A DNA stretch of 64,000 nucleotides from Dichetophora obliterata (GCA_963920525.1 OY986439.1:4760501-4824500); one strand, 5' to 3'; shown: positions 33,607 to 46,412, counted from the stretch's first letter. A program made the numbers and translations. The notes: generated from the letters alone by a model not told the origin.

Positions 33607-34895
33607 TTGGGGGTTGGAATTAATTTTAAAGGTTTTTTTCGGTTTTTGAGCATTTATTTAGAAACAACGGTACAATGTATATTATTCAAAGTATTGTCCA
33701 TCGTTAGCTACAACATTTTCCCATCTTTCTGGCAGCATATGGATTCCGCGCCGGAAGAACGATTCGTCTTTTGAGGCAATCCATGAATCGACCCATTTTT
33801 TGGTATCCTCGTAAGAAGTCCTGAAGCGCTGCTCAGCCAAGCCATGCGTCATCGATCTGAATAGGTGGTAGTCGGAAGGGGCTATGTCTGGGCTATAAGG
33901 CGGGTGGGGTAGCACATCCCAATTCAGCGCCTCCAACGTTTCCTTGACGGTTCTTGCAACATGTGGCCGTGCGTTGTCATGTTGAAAAACCACTTTGTCG
34001 TGTCTTTTGGCATATTCCGGCCGTTTAACCTTTAATGCTCGGCTCAATTGCATCAATTGTTGTTGGTAGCGTTCCCCAGTGATGGTTTCGTTAGGTTTTA
34101 GCAGCTCATAGTACACGACACCCTTCTGATCCCACCAAATACACAGCATAAGCTTGGCGCCATGAATATTCGGCTTGGCCCTCGATGTTGATGCATTGCC
34201 GGGTGGTCCCCACGATTTTTTTCGCTTAGGATTATCGTAATGGATCCACTTTTCATCGCCAGTGACAATACGATGCAATAAACTCTTCCTTTTATGCCGT
34301 TGAAGCAGTTGTTCGCACATGCAAAATCGCCGTTCAACGTCTCTCGGCTTCAACTGGTACGGCACCCAATTTCCTTGCTTTTGAATCATTCCCATGGCCT
34401 TCAAGCGTTTGCCGACCGTTGATAAGTCGACTCCCAATGATTCTGACAATTCTTGAAGGGTTTGACACGGGTCTTCATCGAGCAAAGCCTCCAATTCCTC
34501 ATCTTCAAACTTTTTCGGCTGGCCCGGACGCTCTTTGTCTTCCGTATCAAAATCACCACTTTTAAACCGACGGAACCAGTACTCACAAGTAGAAATCGAT
34601 GGAGCATAGTCCCCGTAAGCCTCAGTAAGCGTGCGTTGTGCTTCAACCGCTTTTTTCTTCAAATGGAAGCACAAAAGTAAACCTTCCCGCAAATTGCGTT
34701 TTGTTGGAACGAAAGTCGACTTGTTCACAGAGAAAAAAATATATGTTGTTTACACTTCAGTGGAATGACACATACTGAAAAATGAAGCTTAGACAATGTG
34801 CTTTGAAATGAATATAGTCACAGGTGTGCCCGATGCGATCTATTGATAGTTACGCCATCTCTTAGAAAACCTTTAAAACTAATTCCAACCCCCAA
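33607..34895 (-). mobile_element. mariner element, copy B
   Basis: 1289 bp, flanked by TA (33605-33606, 34896-34897), with the same TIRs as copy A (TTGGGGGTTGGAATTA...). It is in opposite orientation to copy A and nearly identical to it, so both are recent relative to the surrounding repeats. Confidence 0.95.
33682..34728 (-). pseudogene. mariner transposase with lost start codon
   Basis: The frame is open over full mariner length, with an intact second HTH (CEYWFRRFKSGDFD), WVPYQL (residues 121-126 of the frame), TGDEKW (D158), QHDNARPH (D251) and APSDYH (D286), so DD34D. The codon aligned with the ATG of copy A (11924-11926) is AAG here (within GTGAACAAGTCG near 34720-34728). The frame begins only at a GTG, and the next in-frame ATG is about 110 codons in (near 34395), beyond the DNA-binding domain. 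The catalytic region is otherwise undamaged. Confidence 0.85.
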
Positions 34896-34897
34896 TA

Positions 34898-36160
34898 TTA
34901 TACTTATATTGAATGTATTTATGTTGTGATATAAAACAACTTAGTTCTTACTGTTCTGAAGCTTTTTGTTAATAAATAATAATAATAATAATAATAAAAT
35001 GTAAAGAGGAAATTTTTAAAATTTAGAAAATAGACTCCTTAACTTAGCATTAAAATTATAACCTGCCACATTCCTTCCATCGGCAGGCCTGCTTTGTTTT
35101 TCATCTGGGTTGCTTAGTTTCGTTTGTTGTGTATGTGTTTTTTAGATTTCCATTTCTATGCTTTTATTGTAGAATCTCATGCATATTATTCTTGGTCTAG
35201 TTCTATATTCATTTTTTTGCTCTCCAGAATTTCTAATATAATAAAAATATAATTTTTTTATTTTAATGGATATAACATCTGTATGTTTTATTTTGAAATA
35301 AATGTATTTAAATCAAATTATTGTTTAAGGTTTGTTTGTTCTATTATTATTTCTAAGAAATAAAGATATAAATAATAAATTGGTCCAACCAAAATTTTTA
35401 TATTAATACAAAAAAATTGTATTTGGCAAAGTGGTCCAACCCAAAAAAAATTTTTTTAAACAACTAATAAATCATTTTTAATTCCATTTAAAAGAGAATT
35501 CGATCTTATGTAGATATATTCAATCTTCGTCCATTTTTAATCTGCACGTTTTCTCTTAGAGCGGACGTAAAATTCATAAATATTTTCAAATACACTTTTC
35601 TCTATTACTTCAGTATGTGGGTTGGACCACTTTGCTTCTGAGCGCCTCAATTGTTCTATTCTACCAAACAACAGCTTTTACTGTCACAATGTGTTAAAAA
35701 ACATACTAGCCCTAGTTACAAAAAAAATTTTTAAATTTCTTTCAACTAGATTAGTTGACATGAATTCATAAATACTTATCAAGAGCTACGGGATACTTAC
35801 TGTAAGTGATGCTTTAGACATTGCAATCAAATTTTGCAATACCACAATATCGTCTATAGCATTTCAACTTATAAAAAAATTAAAAACTTTTGCTTTTCAA
35901 ATTGCTTTTTATGTGGTCGCTGACATATTTTCAGCTCGAGAATCTGTGAGAACTCAGTTTCAACTAAATTAATTTGTGATCAAGATTTTCTATTCGCATT
36001 CATTGTGGTTTTTTTCCCAAAAATTAATAACAAGAACAGAAAAATTATTTAAGCATTTTTATCACAAGTTTAGTAACGTCAATTGAAATGTTTAATAGTT
36101 ACATTTCACTTAGGTTATGTTGTAGAGTTGATATTTTAAAATATTTAAAACTACTACCAG
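34898..36160. other. Intergenic; (AAT)n and a GCAAAGTGGTCCAACCC inverted pair
   Basis: (AAT)n run at about 34972-34997. GCAAAGTGGTCCAACCC at 35426-35442 has its exact inverted complement at 35619-35635, suggesting a MITE of about 210 bp, though no clear target duplication is seen. No gene. Confidence 0.5.
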
Positions 36161-36368
36161 CCCGATTCTGAATAATTTTTCCCTGGCAACCGGAAACGGG
36201 AGTTTTCATTTTTTAGATAAGGTTCAAGAACATTTTGGAAATTTTTAATAAAAATTTGTTTATCAACCGTCAATATTCATGAGTGTAAGCAAAAAATGTA
36301 ATGTCGTTATCTGCCATCTTAAAAATGAAAGCTCCCTTTTTCGATTCCCCGGGAAAAATTACTCTGTA
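36161..36368. mobile_element. Foldback MITE, second member of the 31.7-kb family
   Basis: The left arm (GATTCTGAATAATTTTTCCC, CCGGAAACGGGAG, TTTTCATTTTT) pairs with the right arm (AAAAATGAAAGCTCCC, CCCCGGGAAAAATTACTC). The loop (GAACATTTTGGAAATTTTT, CAATATTCATGAGTGTAA) matches the loop of the element at 31705-32170. No coding capacity. Confidence 0.65.
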
Positions 36369-39300
36369 TATATATTTGTACTGAAATTTTTTTAAAACGA
36401 AAATCAGAAATATTTTTTAAAATTATTTAAATCATTTTAAATGATATTAATATTTTTTTAAATTTCTTATAACTATTTTTTGTGTTGTGTAAATGTGTAA
36501 ATGCCCAAACAAAGGCACTTTAAGGATTTTTGAAAAAAAATCCAGTTTCAACAGCTACAACTTTTTGATCCGAACTTTGGTTTTTGCAATTTTTTCACAA
36601 AATAGCTAAAGACTATGTTATAGCACCACGTAATGTTTTTTTTTAAAAATTTTGCATTTGTGTATTTTTGGGGATAGAGTAAGCAACGGAATCACACAAT
36701 TTTTTGTTTTTGTGTTAAGTGTTGTTTCAGAAAATATTTCAACAACATTCCATTGCAATTTTTTCAAAATTGGATCTTACGATTTTTTTATTAAAAAAAG
36801 AAAAAAAAGAACATTTTTCGAAAAGTAAAATACCACAACTTTGGCACTTTTTAATCCAATTTTTAGGATTGATAACTCATTGTAAGGAACAATTTTATTA
36901 AAAACTAAATGCATACCTGGTTTTAAAAAAAAATTTACTTCAAGGTAAATTCACCTACCCTACGGTAAGGTGAAATGACTGCAGTAAAATGTATATATTA
37001 AATTAATATTTAAATGTATATTTTCAATATCCTGAAAAAGTTTTTTTGTCTATTCATATCAAACATCTTTGCCACAGACAAAAAACGCCAATCACCTTTA
37101 GTTCCAACGATTCAAGCTCATTTCCATAGTTGGAAATTTTGCTGGTTGATTCGAATAAAGGAGCATTTGATTAATTAAAACCAGCTTCTTACTCACATAA
37201 AAAATAGTATTTTTTTTTTGCAAATTGTAATTTCTTTTCAATTATCCTGTAACGAGAAGTATTTTATATATTTTTTTTTAATTTCACAAAGTATTTTCTC
37301 AGCAGGAGAAACAGAAAAATGCATTTCGAATTGAATTTTTGTTAAAGCAAAACATGGCTTTCGAATCGTTATATGGGATGGGATGGTAAGTTCGCATTTT
37401 GGATAAATACATTCCTGGGACATATCGCTTCGAATTATGTAAACGTGACTTAAGGCAGATTTATGCACTTTTCCAAAAATGTTTTGGTATACTTCTGGCC
37501 TATTCATAGATTAATACCATCGATTTCTTGTGCTGCCATCATCAAGTAATATGAAAAAAACACTCTTAATTGATGGATCATTTTTTTCTTTTTCAACTTT
37601 GCAATGCTTAGTCTCGCTCAAAGAGTGCATCCTGTGCTCTTGTCAGATGCAATAAGAAAGAGTGCCAGACGCCAGCCTCAATCGTCTTCAAGATCTCAGC
37701 ATCCTGGGCCGATAAATAGAGGAAATACAAATCTTCGGAAACAAGACACAAAAAAAATGCTTAAAAATAGTCGCAATACGTTTGGCATGTGCGCTGCAGC
37801 AGACTGCAGTCGGAGTCGTCAACTGAACCGTTTAACCATCTGGTGCAGCAGGCAACAACACATCATTCGGATGAGGCATCTAGAGCAACTGCTGTTGTTT
37901 GTGTTCTTCTTGCTGCTGGCTTTGACTTGTTTGTTTGTTGAGGTTGCCTAGTTTTTTGGTTTGCTTGTGTTTTTTCCAGGCCTTGCCTAGTGCGCTTTTA
38001 AGCAATGGGAGGACAAAAGAGGAGTCTTCGTACACAACCGCAACATGTTTAGATTTTAATCGTTAATCGAACGATTAATTTTAGTAACTTGGAGCTAGTG
38101 CGTTATGTGGTTTTTGTTGTTGTTGTTGTTATTGATGTACCTCACATCGAATTGGCAACAAAGTGTGTACACAACGTATTGAATATTAATTTTGTCGCTG
38201 CTTTTATTCAAAACAAGTCGTCAGTGCAAAATAAATTTGCAAGCAGCTAGCTGCTTAAGCCAACAATATTTGCCATATTCAAACATTCACTCTTCAACTG
38301 GTTACCCAATCAGCCGCTATAGCAGTTCTCCGATTGGATTTGTTTGAGATACTCGTTTGTATGTTGTCCATATTTTGCTGCTTTCGGATTGCATTTGATA
38401 GAAAACTTTAAATAAATAATAAAGCTAAGTCAAGACGTCCGCCAATGAAAACAGAGAAGACGATGCTATGCGCGTGCGCAGCATACGTGAAGCAGCTAAA
38501 TTTTGCATTGTTAGAAAAGCACATACATATGTACTTTCTGATGACGTAGCAGGGATATTTTTTTCTAGTTATCATTCTAAAGTTTCCAATGAAGATTGCT
38601 GAAGTATTGTTAATCAGTTGTATGGTGATATTTCGAGAATTGGGGTTGGATTGCAAAACTGTCAGATGAGATTTTGAGATAACTAACAGGCGGAGGCTTG
38701 ACTGGCAGTCAGTTTGACGCCAATTTCTTGGAACTTTACTTTAATGCAGTGGTTCGAATAGAATTGAAGATAATTGCAAGTGGCAACCCAGTGGTAAATG
38801 AACACATGACGTGACCGACTATTTCTTAAATACGATGGCATGATCGTTCAAACACTGATGATATCTACCTTACGCAGTAAGCTACCATGTGAGTTATGTC
38901 TGATTTTGACGCACACGATAGAAGAGAATACAAGACATTGAGCAAAACTTCGCACTGTTAAACCGTACAACAATTATGCGAAACATTTTTCACACACAAA
39001 GTAAACCGTAAGCAAATGAATAAAGAGGCAAAGGATAGTAGATAGTTAGATAGTTAATTGAGGAGGAAGCTATTCACCTAGTTAATGTGGCCTCAAGGGC
39101 CTATTGTAACAAATCTCTATAAACATAATCGTTAAGTTCGTTAGGAACAGAGCGATGTCCTTGGGTGAACTATCCGCTATTTGGTGCGGTTCTAGGTTCA
39201 ATGCACCTAAGTAGTGAAAGCGTGCTATGCTGTTTCTTCATTACATTACATTACAGATCTTCCTGGACTATACCCATGGTTGATAAGTGCTTATTTACCT

Positions 39301-39545
39301 GGCAATGTCCAGTTAGGAAACCTGTGACAAGTCTGATAGATATTCCACTTACACAGAAAAAACAAATTTAATAAACAGCATACGTTAAAATTAATTCATT
39401 AATTGTGGGAGTTTATTGCCGTATATTTTTATTAATTTAAAAACTATTCAAAATCTTCGAAAATTTGTATATTAACTGACTCTTTCAAATAAAAAAATAT
39501 TGTTGAAATTGTAATTATTTCCTTATTTTAAAAATGTTTAGAGAG
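36369..39545. other. Intergenic or host non-coding DNA
   Basis: 36.4-37.6 kb is A/T-rich with nothing recognised. 37.6-38.0 kb is GC-richer with a 115-codon forward frame (37604-37951) that ends in a hydrophobic segment (LLLFVFFLLLALTCLFV); I see no family match and do not call it a gene. A (GTT)n run lies near 38111-38129. 38.4-39.4 kb has no recognisable gene or element end. Confidence 0.35.
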
Positions 39546-40073
39546 GGATTAACCATTGGCGTCGGAAGCGGGGGGGAAAAGGGGGGCAGTTGCCCACCAA
39601 CTTTTTTAGCTAGATAAACAACTAAAAAGGAGAACTTCAAAAATTATTCAAAATATCAGTTTTTTTTACAACGATAATATTTTTGTATTATATATTTTCC
39701 TCTTCTTTCTCTCTTATTCATAAGCATGCCTGCGGATAACCATTTTCTTTCTCTGTGTTTGCAAAAAGATAGAACAAAATGTAGAGTTTCTACTGCAAAC
39801 CCACCACTTCAGTTTAAAAGCACCCAGTTTAAAAGCACATACTTAATATGTAGCTTAATGTTTGTTAATTTTGCAACTCTGGTAAGAAAAGATTTGACAT
39901 GTTCTTAGGGGATTTCCATATTGGACGACATGTTGTACGATAAGTTAGATGGAAAGCTAATGGGACTATTTGTAAAGCAACATTATTAATAGCAAGCTCT
40001 CAAGCAGAACACATCCGGCTAATAGCTAAGCAACTTTTAGATGCCCTAACAATTGAGCAGTAATTTTACATAG

Positions 40074-40949
40074 TTGTACAATATTGTACAATCGGCAGAA
40101 AAAACCAAAAATTTCGACTATCGTTTTAGCTTACGCATGGTACTACATGTTGTACAATCTGCCATGTTGGCAGATTGTTGGCACCTCTACTGTGAATTAG
40201 CTGATGAAAATCCACCTCGACGCTTTGAAGAAACATCAAATCCGGTTCCTTCAGTACAGTTGCCGTTATATGATCGGCTATGAAAATATTATTTCGAAAT
40301 TTTAGATCTTCTCTCAAATGAGATAACGGCTAGATTCGATCAAACAGGTTGATATTTTACTTTTTTTTTATTTTTGCAAGTTTACACCAGCTTCACTCAA
40401 CCGACTCACTTTGATTTAACATTCGGTGAGTCGGTTGAGTGAAGCTAGTGTAAACTGGCACTTTGTAAATCTTATTGTACATTTAAACAGATCTTGTCAC
40501 TCTGGAATTGTTGGAAAATATTGTAATCGAAGCCTTCAACGGAAAAGTGCCTTCTGAACAAAATCTAAAAACAAAACTAGATCTTTATGCAGATGACTTT
40601 TTGCAGATGAAATTGCTGAAGCAATTGCTTGGCCAAACACCTTGAAATTGAAGTAGCATTGTATCCCAATTTGCGAAAAATTCGGATACTGTAAAAAACT
40701 ATTAAATGAAGTTGAAAAACTTATTGCTTTGCTTTTGACTGTGCTTGCATCAGCGCTTCATCTGAGCGTTCTTTTAGTGCACTAAGACGACTTAAAACGT
40801 ATCTTCGAGCAACTATGACACAGAAACGACTCACTCATGCGGCACTTATACACATTCACAAAGATAAAACCGAAGAATTGAATTCGATGGAGGTGGTGAA
40901 AGAGTTTGTTTCTCGCAAGGACAGAAAGAAACATTTTGGAATAATTTAA
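40074..40949 (+). pseudogene. hAT transposase, C-terminal half, broken
   Basis: Pieces in order: ADENPPRRFEETSNPVPSVQ up to YDRL and a single TGA (40280-40282); the frame continues KYYFEILDLLSNEITARFDQ (to about 40350); a hairpin insertion follows (40380-40455); then LVTLELLENIVIEAFNG (about 40495-40645) and stops; finally, in another frame, SSERSFSALRRLKTYLRATM, TQKRLTHAALIHIHKDK and VVKEFVSRKDRKKHFGII to TAA at 40949. The last block is the conserved hAT C-terminus. At least one stop, one frameshift and one insertion disable it. Confidence 0.75.
40380..40455. repeat. Short perfect-stem hairpin, 30-bp arms
   Basis: Arms at 40380-40409 (GTTTACACCAGCTTCACTC...) and 40426-40455 are inverted complements with one mismatch around a 16-nt loop. 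It lies between two coding pieces of the hAT pseudogene, so it is probably a tiny insertion. Confidence 0.75.
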
Positions 40950-41339
40950 ATTGATATAACTTTTTGAACCTTATTGTATTTAAACCATGTAAAGATATAC
41001 CTAGTCTTTCTTTATAAAAGCAACCATTATTTCTTATATTTTCATATTACCATATGAATGATCCTTTAAAGAATGATCTCTAATATTGAAATTGGAAGAA
41101 CTTTTAAAAATAATGAAATTTTAATATTTTTTATATATTTTTATATTTTTTTTATTTTAAACTAAAATAAAAAATTTGTTTATTCACATTCATGTTTCTT
41201 TGAAGAATTTTTGGTGAACTTTTTTTTTGCACCACCATTTGTACTGCCCCCCATTTGTACTGCCCCCCCATTTGTACTGTCCCCCCAGATGAAATTAGCT
41301 TCCGACGCGCTTGGGATTAACAAAAAATTCTTTGAATTT

Positions 41340-42180
41340 AATGTATAGATCATTCATTCCAATGAACTAAATAGATTAAATTTAATGAAATATACATGGA
41401 AATCAATGAACTGAATACATAAAATTTAATGAACTGTACATTGAATCCAATAAACTAAATACATTAAATTCAATGAAATAAACATTGAATTCAATTAACT
41501 ATAAATTAAATTCAATGAACTATACATTGAATTCAATGAAATATAATACATTGAATTCAATGAACTATACATTGAATTCAATGTAAGGTTCATTGAACTA
41601 TACATTAAATTCAATGAACTATACATTGAATTCAATGAACTATACATTGAATTCAATGAACTATACATTGAATTCAATGAACTTTACATTGAATTCAATG
41701 TAAGGTTCATTGAACTATACATTAAATTCAATTAACTATAAATTAAATTCAATGAACTATACATTGAATTCAATGAAATATAATACATTGAATTCAATGA
41801 ACTATACATTGAATTCAATGTAAGGTTCATTGAACTATACATTGAAATGCCAAATTCAATTACATTGAATTCAATGTAAGGTTCATTGAACTATACATTA
41901 AATTCAATGAACTTTACATTGAATTCAATGAACTTTTTCATTGAACATTAAATTCAATGAAACAATCATTAATTTTGGCATTTTTTTAATGAACATGTTA
42001 ATTGAATTCAATGAAGTGTACATTGATATTCAAGGAACCATTAATTGAAAATCAGTAAGTTTAATGAACTATTCATAAAATCATGAAGAAAATTCATTGA
42101 AATCAATGACCACAGTTCATTGGACCAAAATCAATGAATAATTCATTGAAATTAATGCACCTTTTCATTAATATAATGTA
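41340..42180. repeat. AT-rich tandem array, 21-bp unit with GAATTC
   Basis: Many copies of a unit close to TGAACTATACATTGAATTCAA, decaying towards the right. A block containing 'attaactataaattaaattc', a GAAATATAATACATTG variant and 'caatgtaaggttcattg' occurs at 41494-41600 and again at 41731-41838, giving a higher-order period of about 237 bp. Most units include the palindrome GAATTC. The 60-codon reverse frame (NSMYSSL repeated) is a by-product of the array. Confidence 0.8.
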
Positions 42181-42249
42181 CCTTTTTGGTTCAGTGTAAA
42201 GTAAGGAATTTGTTTGTTCTTTGTAGCGAAGTGGTTGGCATGAATGTTT

Positions 42250-42640
42250 TTGTTTGTCTGTTACCTTCGGTTTCCCTCCATTAATGAAGTGCCTCTCTGT
42301 TGAGCCACATTTTAATGTTATGGCTTTTTGTTATGGTTTTTTGGATCATCTTACTACACCAAATTGGTGCAGCACATAAGACGATAGGTCTTGTGATGGA
42401 AGTGTACATCCACATGGCTAGTTTGGGGCTTAGTCCCCAGTTTTTACCTATAAAACTTCTGCTGACCCATAATGAGGCTCTTGCTTTGTTTATGGTGCTA
42501 TTTAGGAGTGGGTTGGTTCCATGTGAGTTTATCATCAAGTGTCACGCCTAAGTATTTCACTTTTTTTGAGAAGTTTACAGTTTCACCGTAAAGAGTAGGT
42601 TCAGTTAGATTTTCTCAGATGCTGCACAGTGGGTTAAAAT
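42250..42640 (-). pseudogene. LINE RT C-terminal relic
   Basis: Reading from 42640 downward: LTEPTLYGETVNFSKKVKYL and GVTLDDKLTW, a frameshift near 42515, then INKARASLWVSRSFIGKNWG, LSPKLAMWMYTSITRPIVL and AAPIW. This is the segment downstream of the RT active site in I/R1/LOA-type LINEs (thumb region). One frameshift and 5' truncation. Related in type to the nested fragment at 9716-10290, not to the jockey copies. Confidence 0.65.
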
Positions 42641-42719
42641 TCTAAAAAATGGAGATTAGTTCACCTAGAAGTTGGAGAGAGTTTTTAACTTTTGTTTTAG
42701 TTAGATTGGGTACAAATAA

Positions 42720-43130
42720 GAAAAATTCTGTCCGTCCGTCCGTCTGTCCGTGTTTCGATGTGATTAAAGTCGTAATTTTGAAGCTATCGTCATGAAGTTA
42801 GATATTTAAAATGTAAATATTAATTTCAAAAATGAGCCAAATCGGATGAAAACCACGCATACCTCATATACAAAGTGACTTTATTTTAAACGTAAAATCT
42901 CTTCAAAATCTACAAAAATTAAAAAATGCCATGAAATTTTGCACGTAAGTTTTCCTCTTCAATACAAATTCTAACTATGAAATTTGGCAAAACCAGATGC
43001 AAACCACGCCTTCTTCCCATGCATAGTGACGTCATCTAAATAGAAAAACCTTCATAAATTCCCCAAAATTGAATTCATTGCATTCAAAAAGTTCAAAACT
43101 TCGGCACAGTCGAAAATCTATCCTTATTAC
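42720..43130. repeat. Diverged copy of the GTCTGTCCG dispersed repeat
   Basis: Shares with 4145-4735 the (GTCC/GTCT)n run, 'aaatcggatgaaaaccacgc', 'acaaagtgac', 'aaaatctcttcaaa' and a closing 'cttcggcacagtcgaa'. Same orientation as the 4-kb copy. Confidence 0.6.
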
Positions 43131-46100
43131 TTTTAAAAAAAAAAAAATTTCATAACAAAATTATATACGAGTAGCAAAAACTTTATGAATTTGTTAATTT
43201 TCCTCCTGATGCCCAAAATCGTCATACTTCCCTGAACCGACCTCGTCATGTTCATCATTGTCACATGACAAAACAAATTAAAGACAAGAGTTTTGGTTTT
43301 TGTAAGAGTGACTATTATCACGATTTTTGAAATAAAAAAGATTCTGGTAAAAACGAGCAACTTTTTATTGCTGAATATGAAAGCTTAGATATTGAAATTT
43401 AATAAAAAATTTTCATTTCTACTTGATGATACGGTATTCTTATTTAAGCTCCACATATATTTCGAAAAAAAGCGCAAATTTTGACATTTGCTCCAGCAGC
43501 CTTCTTATTAAAATTATTTTTATAATTAAAGAGATTTTGTGCCTTTATATTTATTTCGCACAATTTTTAAGTTTCTTTTTGTTTCCTTTTTTGATAAGTT
43601 TAAGAAAAAATTTAAATATTATTGAATTCCATTATTTATGTTTAATTCATTTGAATTAATAAAGTAGAAAGCTATTTATTAAAATTTTTTGTTAATTCTC
43701 TTAAAATCACGTATTTCTTGCTGCCTTTATAATTATTTCGCTGGGTGTTGTTGTAATAAAATATCAGTTCGATACAAATGCACAATATACATATACATAC
43801 ATAAAACGTACATTCGTGCTTTTAACTACCTGTCCTCGCTGCTAGGCGCAAACGTAGCACTGCATTTTGTTCCATTTTGCATTCAAAAATGTATCTAATA
43901 TAAACTTATAAATCGCCTTGGTTCATTATCAATGTTGTACCGTTCCATTTGAAGTAATTGTTATGTTAATAATTGTTATTGAGTTATAGATGTGCACAAA
44001 CTCATACAATGCGCCGACTTTGAATTTAAAATAATCTTAATTTCTTTCTTCATTGTGTGGCGTGCCGTTCAACATTCTGTTCCATTTCGTTGCAGCGTTT
44101 TTGTAATGTTAATTTTATTTGTTAATTTCTTTAAATTGCATCCGATAAGCGTGCACTTGAAATGCAGAATGGGTGCCACCTAACGGTTTGGAGCTTGGAC
44201 GAAGTGCTACAGGTTGACGCGCGATTATGGAGGGGAAGAAATGTGTCTAGAAATAGTTTTGTTGGCACTTGGAAATTCATTAGCGTACTTTTTCAGTTAT
44301 CATTAAAGTGAAGAATGGGTCAGCAGCAATTTGTGGCGCCTATTATGAGAGTATACATTTTTGTTTCGATTCATTGATCGATTGCTTACGAAAAAAAGTG
44401 GAAAAGAATAAAAAACTTTTGTTGAAGATACCAAAAAGTACTTTCTTTAAGTGCTTCTACAATTGTTTTCTAGAATCAAGCAAACGAGTTTTTCGATACA
44501 AAAAAATTAACTTTTATCCCTGTGCAATAAGTTGGTTTCTAAAGTAAGTAGATGCTCAGCTGAGATGTGTTCAATTCAGACTACAACTGAAGTGTAAATT
44601 TCGAAAAATAATCAGACCTCCATTCTTCTATAAGGATTTCAAAGCCGAAATTTTAATATAGTTCAGGTTTCCTGTTTGGTGACCTGTTTGAAATCTTGTT
44701 TGAATCATAAAACCAATCGAGATGATCAGGGACATAACTGTAAAATTGGCATTCATATTCAGAATTTTAAGTACAACTGAATAACAACATAAGAATGCAT
44801 TCAATGAATGCAAAATTGATTTCTAAATAAAATGTTTAATGTACATTCATCTCTAAAAAAGTGGCTATTTATTAATTTTAATTATTAATTTTTGTTATTC
44901 AGCATAATAAATAATTTTTTTAATTAATTTAAATGCTATTCACAAAGAATGCAATTCACAAAGAATTTCAGATTTTTCAATTATTCTTTTTTTATTCATT
45001 ATTCATTTTTTATGCGTTTGTCATTTTTTATTCATTATTCTTTTATTATACATTATTCATTTTTTATTCATTATTCATTTTTTATTCGTTATTGATTTGT
45101 TGTTCATTGGTCTTTTTTTATTCTTTATTAATTTTTTATTCATTATTCATTTTTTATTCATTATTCATTTTGTATTCGTTATTCATTTTTTATTCATTAT
45201 TCATTTGTTATTCATTATTCATTTGTTATACGTTGTTAAAAATTTAAAAGCATTTTTCTCAAAACAACGTTTTTTTGATCGGCCCGGGTGTTTTAAAAAA
45301 TTCTTTCGAGCCGATTGAACTGAAATTTAAATACATTATTCTGCATACCAATGGCTCTCGTAAGTAGTAGAATTGTAGATATTTTATAATTTTTTCCACT
45401 TTTTTAAAATTTATATTTTGCCATTTTGTTATTTTTTAATGGATATGCTCAAAACTACTTCCTGGTAGAATGACAAGCTTACAGAACAATAATCTTTTAA
45501 AAATTTTTTTTAGATGACTTCAAGTGCTGCTATGACTCGGGCCAGCAACACACCTTTTTTTTGTGTCACTTTTTGACGTAAAAAAATTTAACAAAATTTT
45601 TTTGTACAGTTTAAGATGTTTATGACAACATATAAAATATTTGAAACGGTTGTATTTTATTTTCTTAAAATAAACTTCAGAAAAAAACCTTAAAAATTAG
45701 GCAGGAGCGTCGGACTACATTTTTAAAACAATGTCTGTTCGAAATAAAATTTTAAATAAATGCACCTACTCTGTCTGACGTTTCCATAGTTGGATTTTTC
45801 TCAAAACAAAACCGACATCATTATATCTTTTTGTTGCCGATACCCTGGAGTCTTATTTTTAATTTGCGTTATTTACTTATTTTTAACAAGTTATAAATGC
45901 ATCGCAAAAGTAGATATCCTAAAAAATTTAATTAAAGGGTAAGTTTTGATTAACAAATTTTAAAATAAAAATCTTGAAGAGTTGCTCATTAGTGAGTAGA
46001 AGAGGTTTACGATAGTGCCATCCATATACACTTCCAGATCAGAGTGGTCCTTAGTTATATGGGGAAAATTTTTTTTTACGATTTCGACTGTAACTCCCGC

Positions 46101-46404
46101 TTAAACTATGAGGAATATTATAGTAACACATCTGCGAAAAAATTAGCTTGATCGGATTAAGAAAAGGCGTGGCTCATGCAGTACAAGTTCATACAGTTGT
46201 TAGCAAACAATAAAAGTTTAAAAATATGTGTTATGGTATGTTTTTTATTTGGCATTTGGACATTTTGAGCATTTAACAACTACTTAAACTGAGGGAAATA
46301 TGCATGTAATTTTAACTTCTCTCAGTAAATGTTCAGATACAAAAACCATACTATGATTTCATTTAAATAGACAATTCATTTATTTGTATTTATTATAGTT
46401 TTGT
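43131..46404. other. Intergenic; microsatellite-like array at 44980-45235
   Basis: 44980-45235 is a degenerate tandem array of TTTTTTATTCATTATTCA (18 bp), which makes two spurious forward frames. 46020-46260 contains a phrase typical of the dispersed repeats ('cttgatcggattaagaaaaggcgtgg'). A 79-codon frame at 44308-44547 starts only at GTG and has no family. No gene is supported. Confidence 0.5.
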
Positions 46405-46412
46405 ATGCATAT

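Larger units (their letters stand above)
39554..41313 (+). mobile_element. ZMYM1-like hAT element, 8-bp TSD GGATTAAC
   Basis: A 1760-bp element with ends CATTGGCGTCGGAAGC and, inverted, CAAGCGCGTCGGAAGC, flanked by the exact duplication GGATTAAC (39546-39553 and 41314-41321). Poly-G/poly-C subterminal tracts are present, the right one as three tandem 'ccccccatttgtactg' units. It encodes a broken transposase (next entry). Confidence 0.9.

Noticed and set aside
37604..37951. 115-codon ORF with C-terminal hydrophobic segment
   Set aside because: No recognisable domain and no splice or promoter context; the hydrophobic end coincides with CTG/TTG-rich sequence.
41495..41677. 60-codon repeat protein (NSMYSSL units)
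   Set aside because: Produced by the 21-bp tandem array.
44980..45235. CRISPR-like repeat array
   Set aside because: Units are contiguous and degenerate with no unique spacers; the window is eukaryotic.
44933..45318. Two ORFs rich in F, I, Y, L
   Set aside because: Low-complexity TTTTTTATTCATTATTCA array.
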